Source: Paenibacillus eucommiae
GTDB lineage: Bacteria; Bacillota; Bacilli; Paenibacillales; NBRC-103111
Assembly (NCBI RefSeq): GCF_017874215.1
Contig: NZ_JAGGLB010000011.1
Location: forward strand, 1-64,000
Reading direction: 5' to 3'
Length of the DNA stretch: 64,000 nucleotides
Shown: positions 51,139-59,886 of the stretch, in pieces
How positions within the stretch are numbered: position 1 is the stretch's first letter
How the letters are laid out: every line of letters begins with the position of its first letter
Translations under genes and position numbers: made by a program
Notes under the pieces: generated by a model
Seen by the model: the letters and a program-made list of their open reading frames with translations, nothing else
Databases searched by the model: none
What the model was told of the DNA's origin: nothing

Positions 51139-52934
51139 AATCCCGTTCCTTTCTCATCTGCATCCGTCTGCTCCGGCTTCGCTTTCAACGTTTCTACAAT
51201 GTCCATTAGCTGTTTTTTGACACCATCATAGGATAACTTGCCAACTGCCGCTTCCATCCTCTGTGCATAAGACGCGGGAAGACTGGCCAGCAAAATGCGC
51301 TGAGATTCCCCTATGTAATATAACCGCTTGGAAGCATCCTTCTCCAAAGCCTGCATCAGAAGCTCTGGAGCTTCTTTATGTTGAAGTCGGAATAACGCTA
51401 GCAGCAAATCTACTTTCTCGTAGTCATTAAATGCATCAGAACTCTCCTTGCATTTCTTCGCTAAATAATCCATGATTTTGGGTGTAGAGCGATTAGCAAG
51501 CCTGCAAACAAGATCCTCATCATCGATATCCACAAACAGATCTACCCATCTTTTATCCCAATGCTCGATAGGCAGGTATTCTTCTCCTTCTTCTTCTATA
51601 TCTCCTTCCAAATATTGCTCTGTTTGTGACGGAACAAGGCTGTAGAAGGCCCATTTCAACTCCTTGCCGGCAGCCTTCCGTTTCTCCTTGAAGCTGTCTG
51701 CATACTGCTCATAAAGCTCTGTACTGGAAAGATTTCTGGCCGCAGCGCGGAAGCTTTGTGCAATCAGCTTGCGGTTGATGTGCAGCAAAGACATGGCAAA
51801 CCGGTCAGCATCCGGCTGCTCCAGTTCCAAAAGAAGATCAGCCGCGGCTTGCAGCGCCTCATCCATTTCACGGGTAACCGCCTTCGGATTGGACAGTATT
51901 TTTTCCAACAGCCCTAGAATCCCGTTATCCTTCTTACCGTCCAAACACCTTAGACTATCTCTTAGGCTTTGAATCGATGCTTCCACATCTGTCTTCTGAA
52001 TGATGCGATCCAGTACAGACTCTGCATACTGGATAATGCCCTGCGTAAGAGCTGCCGAAGCGCATTGCTGTATAGGCTCTATAGCGATGTCTCTGTCCTT
52101 CGAGTTAAGTGCCGAAAGCAAACGCTGAACCGCTGATTCAGTTCCCAGTTTGGCTAAAGCCAGTAGGGCTGATTTACGGATCTCTTTCTTTTTAGCGTCA
52201 GCTTGCTCTAGAATGAAGCTTTCCTGCTCAGGATAATCTCCTAGAATCTCAATAGCCGCGGAACGTACCTCATTCGATCCTTCCCTGGCTGCTTGCAGAA
52301 CAAAATCTGTGCCAGCTTCACCAAGCAGCGGATGGAGCAGCATCAGTCTTCTAGCGTGACCCCTGCCGCCCTCCAGCTTAAACTGCTCAGCAAGCACCGT
52401 CTGCGCTTCGGCACCATACGCGGGGATTAGTTTTTCGTAAACAAAATCAGCCATTTCCGCATAGCTGTCGTCCAGTGCGGATACAGCGGGGAGAATAACA
52501 CGTATATCCTGAAGCCGGCTCTCTTCATAGGCTTGGAGGAGCTGCTCCATCCTTCCTTGGCCCTTTTGCGTTAAGGCTTCTACAGCAGGATACAGCTTCC
52601 GATAGGATAGTGGCGTGTTCAGCTTCGTATCTGTTCCCTCCACCTCTATCCACTGCATTCCTTCTTGGGATGACTCTGTTTTCCCCTGGGTATATAACAC
52701 AGAATTCAGCAGCGTGCTAAGCTCAAGAAGCTTAATAGCCCCGCTCCCTGCTTCCGGCTCAACAACTTGTGCCACTCCTTGCGCCATGCGTTTAAAAATC
52801 GGAGCCGACTCGCCCAGCCTCTCCAGCTGCGGCAGAATTTTCTTCAAACGCACATCACCAGCCGCCAGCCCGCTGCCTGCGACGAACAATCGCCGCACTT
52901 CGTGCTGAAGCTCAAATAATATATCTATACTCAT
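51108..52934 (-). CDS. HEAT-repeat protein of the MoxR-VWA operon
   Basis: A 608-residue soluble, mostly helical protein. HEAT-like units are clear at about 220-300 (VRSAAIEILGDYP, IRKSALLALAKLG), each a helix pair with the typical Ala/Leu/Arg pattern; the rest is helical but less regular. The position between the SWIM and MoxR genes matches, from memory, the place of DUF5691 proteins in related actinobacterial operons; this needs a profile search. HEAT arrays are protein-binding scaffolds, so it probably assembles the ATPase, VWA and SWIM parts. Overlaps the MoxR gene by 31 bp. Confidence 0.82.
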   Translation of the reverse strand: MSIDILFELQHEVRRLFVAGSGLAAGDVRLKKILPQLERLGESAPIFKRMAQGVAQVVEPEAGSGAIKLLELSTLLNSVLYTQGKTESSQEGMQWIEVEGTDTKLNTPLSYRKLYPAVEALTQKGQGRMEQLLQAYEESRLQDIRVILPAVSALDDSYAEMADFVYEKLIPAYGAEAQTVLAEQFKLEGGRGHARRLMLLHPLLGEAGTDFVLQAAREGSNEVRSAAIEILGDYPEQESFILEQADAKKKEIRKSALLALAKLGTESAVQRLLSALNSKDRDIAIEPIQQCASAALTQGIIQYAESVLDRIIQKTDVEASIQSLRDSLRCLDGKKDNGILGLLEKILSNPKAVTREMDEALQAAADLLLELEQPDADRFAMSLLHINRKLIAQSFRAAARNLSSTELYEQYADSFKEKRKAAGKELKWAFYSLVPSQTEQYLEGDIEEEGEEYLPIEHWDKRWVDLFVDIDDEDLVCRLANRSTPKIMDYLAKKCKESSDAFNDYEKVDLLLALFRLQHKEAPELLMQALEKDASKRLYYIGESQRILLASLPASYAQRMEAAVGKLSYDGVKKQLMDIVETLKAKPEQTDADEKGTGLWGWIKNKMS

Positions 52935-52961
52935 TTGATTTATCTCCTCATCCTTATCTTC

Positions 52962-54413
52962 TCAATAAAGCAAGCGAAGGATATCGCCAGGTGTCACAAT
53001 GCTCAGGGGCTGCGCCGTAAGCCGGTTATGCTCCATACTGTGCTCGAACATGAGCAGCATGGCTTGATTGCGTACATATTGCTTATTTATAAAGGAAATC
53101 AGTTCTACTGTAGGAAAATCCAGATATTCGATATTTGCCAGTGGAAGCTGTTTTCCCTGCTCGTCTATGAGCATATAGCCGTCTTCACTGCGTTTTATAG
53201 CTGAAAAGAACACTAAGAGGACAGGATTTTTATCTGAGAGCTGATTCTTGATTTGATTTTTAACCTGCTTGATCACTTCCGGAAAAGACCTTGACGCAAA
53301 AGCACGGACAGCTTCATAATCCTGTACCCCTGCATCTCTTAGCACTGAATCCTCCCAGCGGACTCTAGCATTTAACTCTCCCGGATACTGAACCATTTCT
53401 TTTGTTGTTACGACCTGAAAGACGGTATCTTCCTCCCGAATATATTTGGCTGCGCGAAAAGGCCGGTAAGTCCGGGTTGCATGAATCTCACCGGTCTGCA
53501 AATTGACCCAATGCCCCTCATCAATAAATTCGCCGCGGGCTTGATCGGTGTAGGAACGGAACGCGAGCTGCAGCAGCTCGACATTGTGACGTGTGCGCCC
53601 GTATTCTCGCAGCTCGGCGATTTGCCAGGCATGTCCAATCCACTCTTCCAGCGTAGACTCACTATCCATGGATGCATCCGGATGTTCTATTTTGTTCTGC
53701 AAATAGGCACGACTCTTCTTCAATAAGGCATGCAAAGTAGTAAGTCTCTGCGAGACATTCGTATAAAGCTTCTCGCTGTCCACGCCGGATTGAAACTGCA
53801 GCAGCAGCTCGCGAAAAGTGGTCTGTATGCCTGGTATATAATAATTGCCTAACTGTTTGACTTGATCCTCCACCGTTTTCAGCGTCTTCTTATCCAGACT
53901 GCCTAGTCCTGACTGCACGAGCTGAAGCACCAGTGTATCCGCAATATCGAGCCCTTCGAGCTGTGCGGCTATTTTTTTCAATAAGGCAGACTTGTTAGAC
54001 TTCCGTTTGGGTGCAGCTGCAGATCCGTTCTCCACAGTCGCATTTGCAGCCTCTTTCTTCTTGTCCTCACGCTTTTCCGCCTTCTCCCTCTTGTCCGCAA
54101 TATCCTGAGGAATATCTGCAGTTTCAAAAGGTTTCCCGGCCGCATAAGCATACATCAGTCCAAGGAGATGCTTGCAAGGAAACTGCCGGCTCGGACACGA
54201 GCAGCGAAAAACAGGCTCATCAGCCTTCACGTAATCTGCCGAACAGAAATAAGGACTGCTGCCGCTGCCCTTACATTCACCAAAAATAAGCGTACCATCC
54301 TCAGTCTTGCAAAGCTTGGGAAAGCTATTTTTCTTCACCAGATCCTTGCCATTCTTGATCGCACTGCTATTCAGCGCCAAACTATCTACATAAGCTTCCG
54401 TTATATCAATCAT
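52962..54413 (-). CDS. SWIM zinc-finger protein
   Basis: A 483-residue protein from the ATG at 54413 (GAGAGG seven bases upstream; a GTG at 54428 overlaps that site). The SWIM zinc finger lies at 71-82, FRCSCPSRQFPCKH, with ligands C71, C73, C80 and H82. A Lys/Glu/Ala-rich linker (about 105-145) separates it from a long helical C-terminal part. SWIM fingers bind DNA or proteins. First gene of the five-gene set, 59 bp after the histidine kinase stop, with no terminator between. E. coli YehQ is a SWIM protein in an operon with a MoxR ATPase (YehL) and a VWA protein (YehP), a useful comparison. Confidence 0.9.
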   Translation of the reverse strand: MIDITEAYVDSLALNSSAIKNGKDLVKKNSFPKLCKTEDGTLIFGECKGSGSSPYFCSADYVKADEPVFRCSCPSRQFPCKHLLGLMYAYAAGKPFETADIPQDIADKREKAEKREDKKKEAANATVENGSAAAPKRKSNKSALLKKIAAQLEGLDIADTLVLQLVQSGLGSLDKKTLKTVEDQVKQLGNYYIPGIQTTFRELLLQFQSGVDSEKLYTNVSQRLTTLHALLKKSRAYLQNKIEHPDASMDSESTLEEWIGHAWQIAELREYGRTRHNVELLQLAFRSYTDQARGEFIDEGHWVNLQTGEIHATRTYRPFRAAKYIREEDTVFQVVTTKEMVQYPGELNARVRWEDSVLRDAGVQDYEAVRAFASRSFPEVIKQVKNQIKNQLSDKNPVLLVFFSAIKRSEDGYMLIDEQGKQLPLANIEYLDFPTVELISFINKQYVRNQAMLLMFEHSMEHNRLTAQPLSIVTPGDILRLLY

Positions 54414-54472
54414 CTGTGTACCTCTCACTACTAGAGTTATAATGATGGCTTTCTACTAATCTTTCGTTCTTT

Positions 54473-56281
54473 CTATATGTTACCATCTTGGAATAAGGGT
54501 TTCCACTTTTGCGACAACTGTGCAGCCTGTGGAAACCGCAAAATAATTCTCGTTCCAATCCCTTCCCTGGACTCAACTTCAATACTGCCCTGATGGGCAC
54601 TAACAATCGCATGGGCTATACTCATGCCGAGACCTGCTCCATCTGTGCCTTCATCCGTATTGGTGCCGCGGTAATACCGTTCGAACAAATTTTGTTTCGT
54701 TTCTTCATCCATCCCCGCTCCGTTATCTTCCACGATGATCAGCGCATCATTTGCTTCTCTTCTCGTCTTCACTGTAATCAATGTGCCTGCAGGATTATGC
54801 TTGACCGCATTTGTGATCAAGTTCTGCAGCATCCGCTGAAACCACTTGGCATTCGCTTTCACGATCAATTCGCTTGCTTCTTCCTCATCTTTTTCCTCAT
54901 CTTCTTCTTCGAAAACAAAAGAAGCGTCCTGAATCGTGACATCATTTACATACCTGAGTACAACGCGGCGCACAAATTCGTTCAGTTCAATATCTTCTAA
55001 CGGGATGCTGATGGCGTTGTTCTTGAGTTGAAACGTCAAGGAGAAGTCCTGCAGCAATTCAAGCATGAAGGTTCCTTTTTCCCGTATCATCTTCCCCATC
55101 TCTGCCAGTTCGGCATCCGTCCATTCAAATTGGCCGCTTTCTAACAGATGGCCATAGCCATGAATTGTCGACAATGGCGTTCTAAGATCATGGGAAATAC
55201 CCGTCATCCATTCCTCCCTCGTCTTCTCCAAACGCCCGCGCTCCCGCTCCGAAGCTTCCAATCTTGTGGCCATGTCATAGAAGCCGGCGATTACTTCTTT
55301 GTACAGCCGGTAGCGCAAGCGGATTGAGCCATTTTTGCGAAACACTTTCTTCCTGTCTTTTTCTGTCAAAGCTTCATGATAACGCCCCTGCCCCATCCGC
55401 TCAAACCAGTCAGCAAACAGCAGCAATGGCTGACCATAGCGGTAGCCATGCCACACCGCGAAAGCAAAAGTAAGCAGCAGCACCACTACTCCCGTATAAA
55501 CAAACACCAGGATAATATCATAAAGGATCGGCTGACTCGTAAAAGTGCCTTCTTCCTTCGGTGTTTGCAGCACCCAAGCGTATCCTGATTGTTGGTCGTA
55601 ATACACAGACATATTAGATGGATATGCACCAGGCTCCGCCCGCATCGAAAGCAGCTCAAGGGGACTGTAGGGATCCTTCCGCACCGATGGTCCTATGGAT
55701 TGAACAATTCTCCCCTCAGCATCGATAATTTGTACAAACTCTTTGGACTGCCCAAGCTGGGATTCAAGCTCCTTTACTGCATCCGGGCGAATCAACCCAT
55801 TCTCACCGAAGGAGCGTAACCAGACCTGCAGCCTTTGCGCACCATGGTCCTCGGCCCCAAGCAAATATAGAAACTTCTTATTCTCTCTCGTATCCAGCTT
55901 CGTCATCACGCGAAACGTCTCATAGTGCCCGGTCTCTTCAACTTGGAGCAGATCAGTTGCTCCGTATGAAGTTTTCAACTGTGCAGGCGCGTTAGCCGAA
56001 TAAATGACTTGTCCATCACTGTTTAAGACTTGCAGCCAGTATCCTCCCTCAATCAGCTGTGAAACCCACCTTGAAGGGAGAGTGATATCTTGGCCTTTTA
56101 GTTCAACTTCCGCGACGATGGTATCCAGGGCTCCTATGGGAAAGTTCCTTTTCAAATCCTGATTCATTAAGTTTTGTGCAAGCAGAAGCAGAGTAACAAG
56201 TAGGGTGACCATAACAAACACCCATAATAAAAAAAACTGAACAGTGAAATGGATGGCAAGCCTTCTTTTGATCTGTTTCAT
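54473..56281 (-). CDS. Sensor histidine kinase (OmpR-partner type)
   Basis: A 602-residue membrane kinase. Spans at about 12-36 and 255-280 flank an extracellular sensor of about 215 residues. A HAMP-like region follows, then the H box GISHDLRTPLSTIHGYGH, N box LITNAVKHNPAG, G1 DNGAGMDEE and G2 GAGLGMSIAHAI. The ATG overlaps the response-regulator stop. The acidic EEEDEEKDEEEASE run before the ATP-binding part is unusual. It lies immediately upstream of the SWIM-MoxR-VWA operon in the same direction, so it could sense the stress that calls that system into use. Confidence 0.93.
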   Translation of the reverse strand: MKQIKRRLAIHFTVQFFLLWVFVMVTLLVTLLLLAQNLMNQDLKRNFPIGALDTIVAEVELKGQDITLPSRWVSQLIEGGYWLQVLNSDGQVIYSANAPAQLKTSYGATDLLQVEETGHYETFRVMTKLDTRENKKFLYLLGAEDHGAQRLQVWLRSFGENGLIRPDAVKELESQLGQSKEFVQIIDAEGRIVQSIGPSVRKDPYSPLELLSMRAEPGAYPSNMSVYYDQQSGYAWVLQTPKEEGTFTSQPILYDIILVFVYTGVVVLLLTFAFAVWHGYRYGQPLLLFADWFERMGQGRYHEALTEKDRKKVFRKNGSIRLRYRLYKEVIAGFYDMATRLEASERERGRLEKTREEWMTGISHDLRTPLSTIHGYGHLLESGQFEWTDAELAEMGKMIREKGTFMLELLQDFSLTFQLKNNAISIPLEDIELNEFVRRVVLRYVNDVTIQDASFVFEEEDEEKDEEEASELIVKANAKWFQRMLQNLITNAVKHNPAGTLITVKTRREANDALIIVEDNGAGMDEETKQNLFERYYRGTNTDEGTDGAGLGMSIAHAIVSAHQGSIEVESREGIGTRIILRFPQAAQLSQKWKPLFQDGNI

Positions 56282-56997
56282 ACCTGTTTATCCTTCATTA
56301 ATTTATAGCCTAATCCGCGTACCGTTACTAAATATCGGGGCTCACCCGGATCCGGTTCAATCCGCTCCCGGATTTTCCGGATATGAACCATGACCGTGTT
56401 GTCGTCTCCGATCCCCTCGATCCCCCATACTGCTTCATATAATTGTGACTTGGAGAACACGATATTCGGATTTTTGCACAAAAACTGCAACAGCTGATAA
56501 GCCTGCGCCGGACAAGGAACCGGGCTCCCATTCACCTGCAGCTCACCTGCAAACTCATCCAACACAAAGCTGCCGAAATCATACCGGTTCCGGGTGTCCT
56601 CAGCCCGCGGCAGAGGAGATTGAGATGGAACACCTCGACGCAGCCTCGCCTTGATTCTCGCCGCGATTTCCAGCGGATTAAACGGCTTGGTCACATAATC
56701 ATCACCGCCAGTAGCAAAGCCGGTCAGCACGTCGAGGTCAGACGTTCTTGCTGTCAAATAAATAATGTGCGCATCTGACAGCTCCCTGATTTTCGGGCAC
56801 AACTCGAACCCGGTCAGATCGGGCAGCATAACGTCCAGCAGAATAATATCCGCACCGTACTTAGCCAGCTGCAAAAGCGCTTCTTTCCCCGTACCCGCCG
56901 TATAAATATGGTGGAAACCCTCTTTTCGCAATACCATTTCAATTAATTGAACAATCGATTTCTCGTCATCGATCAGTAATATTTTTGTGTTGTGCAT
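56278..56997 (-). CDS. OmpR-family response regulator
   Basis: A 239-residue regulator with a receiver (about 1-120; IDDEKS, Asp in LLDVMLPDLTG, Lys in VTKPFNP) and a C-terminal winged helix (about 140-235; LLQFLCKNPNIVFSKSQLYEAVWG, TVRGLGYKL). GGAGGG precedes the ATG by six bases. Forms an overlapping pair with the kinase gene. The divergent DUF418 gene begins 138 bp away and could be a target. Confidence 0.94.
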   Translation of the reverse strand: MHNTKILLIDDEKSIVQLIEMVLRKEGFHHIYTAGTGKEALLQLAKYGADIILLDVMLPDLTGFELCPKIRELSDAHIIYLTARTSDLDVLTGFATGGDDYVTKPFNPLEIAARIKARLRRGVPSQSPLPRAEDTRNRYDFGSFVLDEFAGELQVNGSPVPCPAQAYQLLQFLCKNPNIVFSKSQLYEAVWGIEGIGDDNTVMVHIRKIRERIEPDPGEPRYLVTVRGLGYKLMKDKQV

Positions 56998-57134
56998 ACA
57001 ATCCCTCCATTGGTATTATAGCAAAAGCACCTTAATTCGAGCTAAACAAAGCCCTTTTCAATTTAGGTCACGTTAAGGAAACGTTTAGGAGAGCTTCAAT
57101 CCGGGATGCTATAGTCATTTTCGAGGTGATACAA

Positions 57135-58334
57135 TTGGTCGAACAGCAAAACAGAGTACGCATCATTGACAGCATGCGGGGGTTCAGCCTCCTTGGTATT
57201 TTGATAGCGAACATGCTTATTTTTCAGTATGGCCTATGGGGAAAGGACGAAATGCAGCTGTTTGCCTTATCGCAAGCGGATTCCTTCGCTAAAATCCTTG
57301 TAAACATCTTAATCGAAAGCAGCTTTATGCCTATCTTTGCGTTCCTTTTCGGTTATGGCATGATCAAGATGAAGGAAAGCCTGGAGGCCAAAGGATTGAA
57401 GCCTAAGCGTTATTTGAGCCGCCGGTTTCTCATGCTAATTGCTATTGGCATCCTGCATAGCACTTATTTGTGGGAAGGTGATATTTTAACCTTTTACGGC
57501 TTCATGGGCTTTTTTCTCCTTCTATTTATGAATCGGAAAGCGAAAACACTGCTAATATGGGGCGCGATTTTATTGTTTCTGATCGGCCTGATGGGATTTG
57601 TACCTGACAATCCTTCTGATCCCTCCAAAGTGGACGACAATGCTCGCATGGAAACCTACGTAAAAGAAACCATTACCATTTATGGAACGGGCACATATGA
57701 GGAAATCAAGCACCACCGCAACACGCAAGATCCGCTCGGAATGAATGGCTTCCTGATTTTTATTCTGCTGCTTATTGCTCCACTTATGACTGCACCCTTG
57801 TTTCTATTTGGTATGTATGCCGCAAAGAAGCAATGGTTCAAGCAGCCGGACAGCGAACGGAGTATTTATTTAAAACGCATGCTGCTCTTCCTTCCCGCAG
57901 GACTGCTGCTGAAATCACTAAAGCACCTGTTTCCCGGGCAAGGCTGGAGTATTGCAAGTGATACGATCGGCGGAAATCTTTTGGCTCTCGGATATATCTT
58001 TGCCTTTGCCCTGCTTTTCGCGGCAGCGAAATCATCGCCTTGGCTTGTACGCCTCGAAGCTCTCGGAAAGCTTTCCCTGACAAACTATCTGCTGCAGTCG
58101 GTCATCTGCACGACGCTCTTTTATGGCTATGGGCTTGGATGGTTCAACAAGATTGGTGTGATCGCCGGCTGCGGACTCGCTCTTGTCATCTATATCGGGC
58201 AGCTCTTTGCCAGCCGTTGGTATCTGACACGATTTAACTCAGGGCCTGTGGAACGGCTGCTCCGCATATGGACTTACTTTTCCTTAAGTGGAAAATCAAA
58301 AAGTCGGGTTGATGGCAGGGAGAAGCTGTTTTGA
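57135..58334 (+). CDS. DUF418-family membrane protein (YeiB/YrkO-like)
   Basis: About 399 residues with roughly nine or ten membrane spans. The opening IIDSMRGFSLLGILIANM and the later C-terminal DUF418 part (LRLLFFLPAGLLLK-like; LEALGKLSLTNYLLQS) place it with YeiB/YrkO-type acyltransferase-like membrane proteins of unknown function. A TTG at 57135 has GAGGTG six bases upstream; the longer GTG start overlaps that site. Possibly an acyl group transferase acting on envelope components; divergent from the two-component genes. Confidence 0.88.
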   Translation: MVEQQNRVRIIDSMRGFSLLGILIANMLIFQYGLWGKDEMQLFALSQADSFAKILVNILIESSFMPIFAFLFGYGMIKMKESLEAKGLKPKRYLSRRFLMLIAIGILHSTYLWEGDILTFYGFMGFFLLLFMNRKAKTLLIWGAILLFLIGLMGFVPDNPSDPSKVDDNARMETYVKETITIYGTGTYEEIKHHRNTQDPLGMNGFLIFILLLIAPLMTAPLFLFGMYAAKKQWFKQPDSERSIYLKRMLLFLPAGLLLKSLKHLFPGQGWSIASDTIGGNLLALGYIFAFALLFAAAKSSPWLVRLEALGKLSLTNYLLQSVICTTLFYGYGLGWFNKIGVIAGCGLALVIYIGQLFASRWYLTRFNSGPVERLLRIWTYFSLSGKSKSRVDGREKLF

Positions 58335-58451
58335 TGGATTGACTCACAAACTTCTAAAATTAGCTTTATTTATAATTATGGGAAATGTATTGGGAATTTT
58401 CGCTAAACATGATGCGAGTTATATATCCTGTTTCCCATGATTTTATTCTTC

Positions 58452-58613
58452 TCATAAATTTCCTATTATATTAGTTGTAAATTCTCCTACTAGCTTCGAA
58501 TCCTCAAGCCTCATTCCTGGAAGCGTGATAATCGTCTCATCATCTTTCAGAGTTGCTACTTCCAAACTTCTTCCGTAATTTCTCACCCCCCTTTCCACCG
58601 CCGCTAATAGCAC
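58452..58613 (-). CDS. Possible 53-residue small protein
   Basis: Frame starting GTG at 58613 reads MLLAAVERGVRNYGRSLEVA then TLKDDETIITLPGMRLEDSK and a short tail. The mix of residues is protein-like. AGGAAGG directly abuts the GTG, which is too close for normal initiation, so this may be a gene remnant. No family recognised. Confidence 0.3.
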   Translation of the reverse strand: MLLAAVERGVRNYGRSLEVATLKDDETIITLPGMRLEDSKLVGEFTTNIIGNL

Positions 58614-58832
58614 CCTTCCTACTATTCAATAATTTTAGTGCGATTGGGATGATTGGGTCGCTCTTTTTAGTTGTGGTTTAGGTGTCCAGCATTGGATTAT
58701 AATTGAAAATATTTAGTAAATATAATATAATGTGGAATTAGATTGTGATTAGTACTTCACTACTAAGCCTCTCTCTTATTGCAGCTGCTGTTCCCTCATA
58801 CCTTTCTTCAAATTCAATATGCGTAAGTAATG

Positions 58833-58872
58833 AAAGGTTACTTTATCTATTAAGTTAGATGAAGTAGCCTTT
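58833..58872 (+). terminator. Hairpin ahead of the ABC exporter operon
   Basis: AAAGGTTACTTTATCTA pairs with TTAGATGAAGTAGCCTTT across a short loop, with a few bulges. It lies about 30 bp before the first permease start, so it may be an attenuator or leader structure rather than an end-of-gene terminator. Confidence 0.5.
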
Positions 58873-58902
58873 GGCCTTTATTTCAGTGAAATGAGGAAAG
58901 AC

Positions 58903-59886
58903 ATGTTTACATTCAAAAGAAGAGATGTAGCTTTCATCTTTATTTTTATTTGTCTTTATTTATTCTGTTTTTCTTTTCAGCTATATTCTAGTAAACAAAA
59001 AAAATACTACGAATTATCCAATGAACTTTATACCAATCATTATGCAGTATTTGTCACTAAAGATGATCAAAAATGGCTACCAACCCCACTTTCGAAATCC
59101 AGTTATCGAGTTTTTATGGAATATAACCAAACATTTCGACTTATATTGGAAAATAAAGGAGATTGGTCACCTCCAATGATATCTGGTCGTTTCTTCGCAG
59201 AGACAGATGAAGGTTCTAAGGCGGTTATTGGGCAGGAAATGCTCGAATATGTAAAAGAACATAACGGTATGAAATATATAACTTTTAAGGGAGAAGATTA
59301 TCAAGTGACAGGTGTTATGGGGGCTTCATTTGCAAGTTCGATTGATTATTTAATATTACTTTATGTGCCTAATCAAACTCCCGTAACAACAGGCATGAGA
59401 ATAATTCTAGACAGTGACAGTAAATCCACAGTGAAGAAGATCACACATCACATTCTAGATATTAATCCATCACTTACTGTCATCGAAAGTATACAAAAAG
59501 GAATTTTCAGAAAAGCAAATATACCCTTCTTTTATTATTTGCTACTGCTTGAGATGTCTCTTCTTTTGTTTTTTAGTATATTTGCGTTTTTACGATATTG
59601 GTTTGAAAAAGAAAAAAAATATATGTATGTGCTTTATTTGTTGGGTATTTCAAAAAGAATTATACATAGAAACATCTTTATTAAAACGAGCTTGAATATT
59701 TTTATTGGAACCCTTATATCAATTATACTTTTTATTGTATTTAACTCGGAATCTGTATTAATACTGAATCAAATGGTCTGGTGTGTCATCCTTTTTCTTT
59801 CAATTTCTTGGATTCTTTTAAGTTCATTTATTTGGAGCAATAACTTAAATTCGAGAAGTGGGGTAGTAAAAAGTGATATTAAATGA
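58903..59886 (+). CDS. ABC exporter permease 1 (FtsX-like fold)
   Basis: About 327 residues. One N-terminal span (about 10-28), a roughly 175-residue extracytoplasmic part, then three C-terminal spans, the layout of MacB/FtsX-type permeases. The ATG at 58903 has GAGG six bases upstream. Codon use and composition are much more AT rich than in flanking genes. It overlaps the next permease by 14 bp. The set resembles exporters found with small bacteriocins or with antimicrobial-peptide resistance, but no peptide gene is visible. Confidence 0.75.
   Translation: MFTFKRRDVAFIFIFICLYLFCFSFQLYSSKQKKYYELSNELYTNHYAVFVTKDDQKWLPTPLSKSSYRVFMEYNQTFRLILENKGDWSPPMISGRFFAETDEGSKAVIGQEMLEYVKEHNGMKYITFKGEDYQVTGVMGASFASSIDYLILLYVPNQTPVTTGMRIILDSDSKSTVKKITHHILDINPSLTVIESIQKGIFRKANIPFFYYLLLLEMSLLLFFSIFAFLRYWFEKEKKYMYVLYLLGISKRIIHRNIFIKTSLNIFIGTLISIILFIVFNSESVLILNQMVWCVILFLSISWILLSSFIWSNNLNSRSGVVKSDIK

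Larger units (their letters stand above)
58335..58902. other. AT-rich intergenic region before the ABC exporter
   Basis: Apart from a possible 53-codon minus-strand frame at 58452-58613 and the hairpin at 58833-58872, I see no gene. Around 58705-58735 the plus strand is very AT rich (TATAATATAATG), a likely promoter area for the exporter. Confidence 0.5.
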
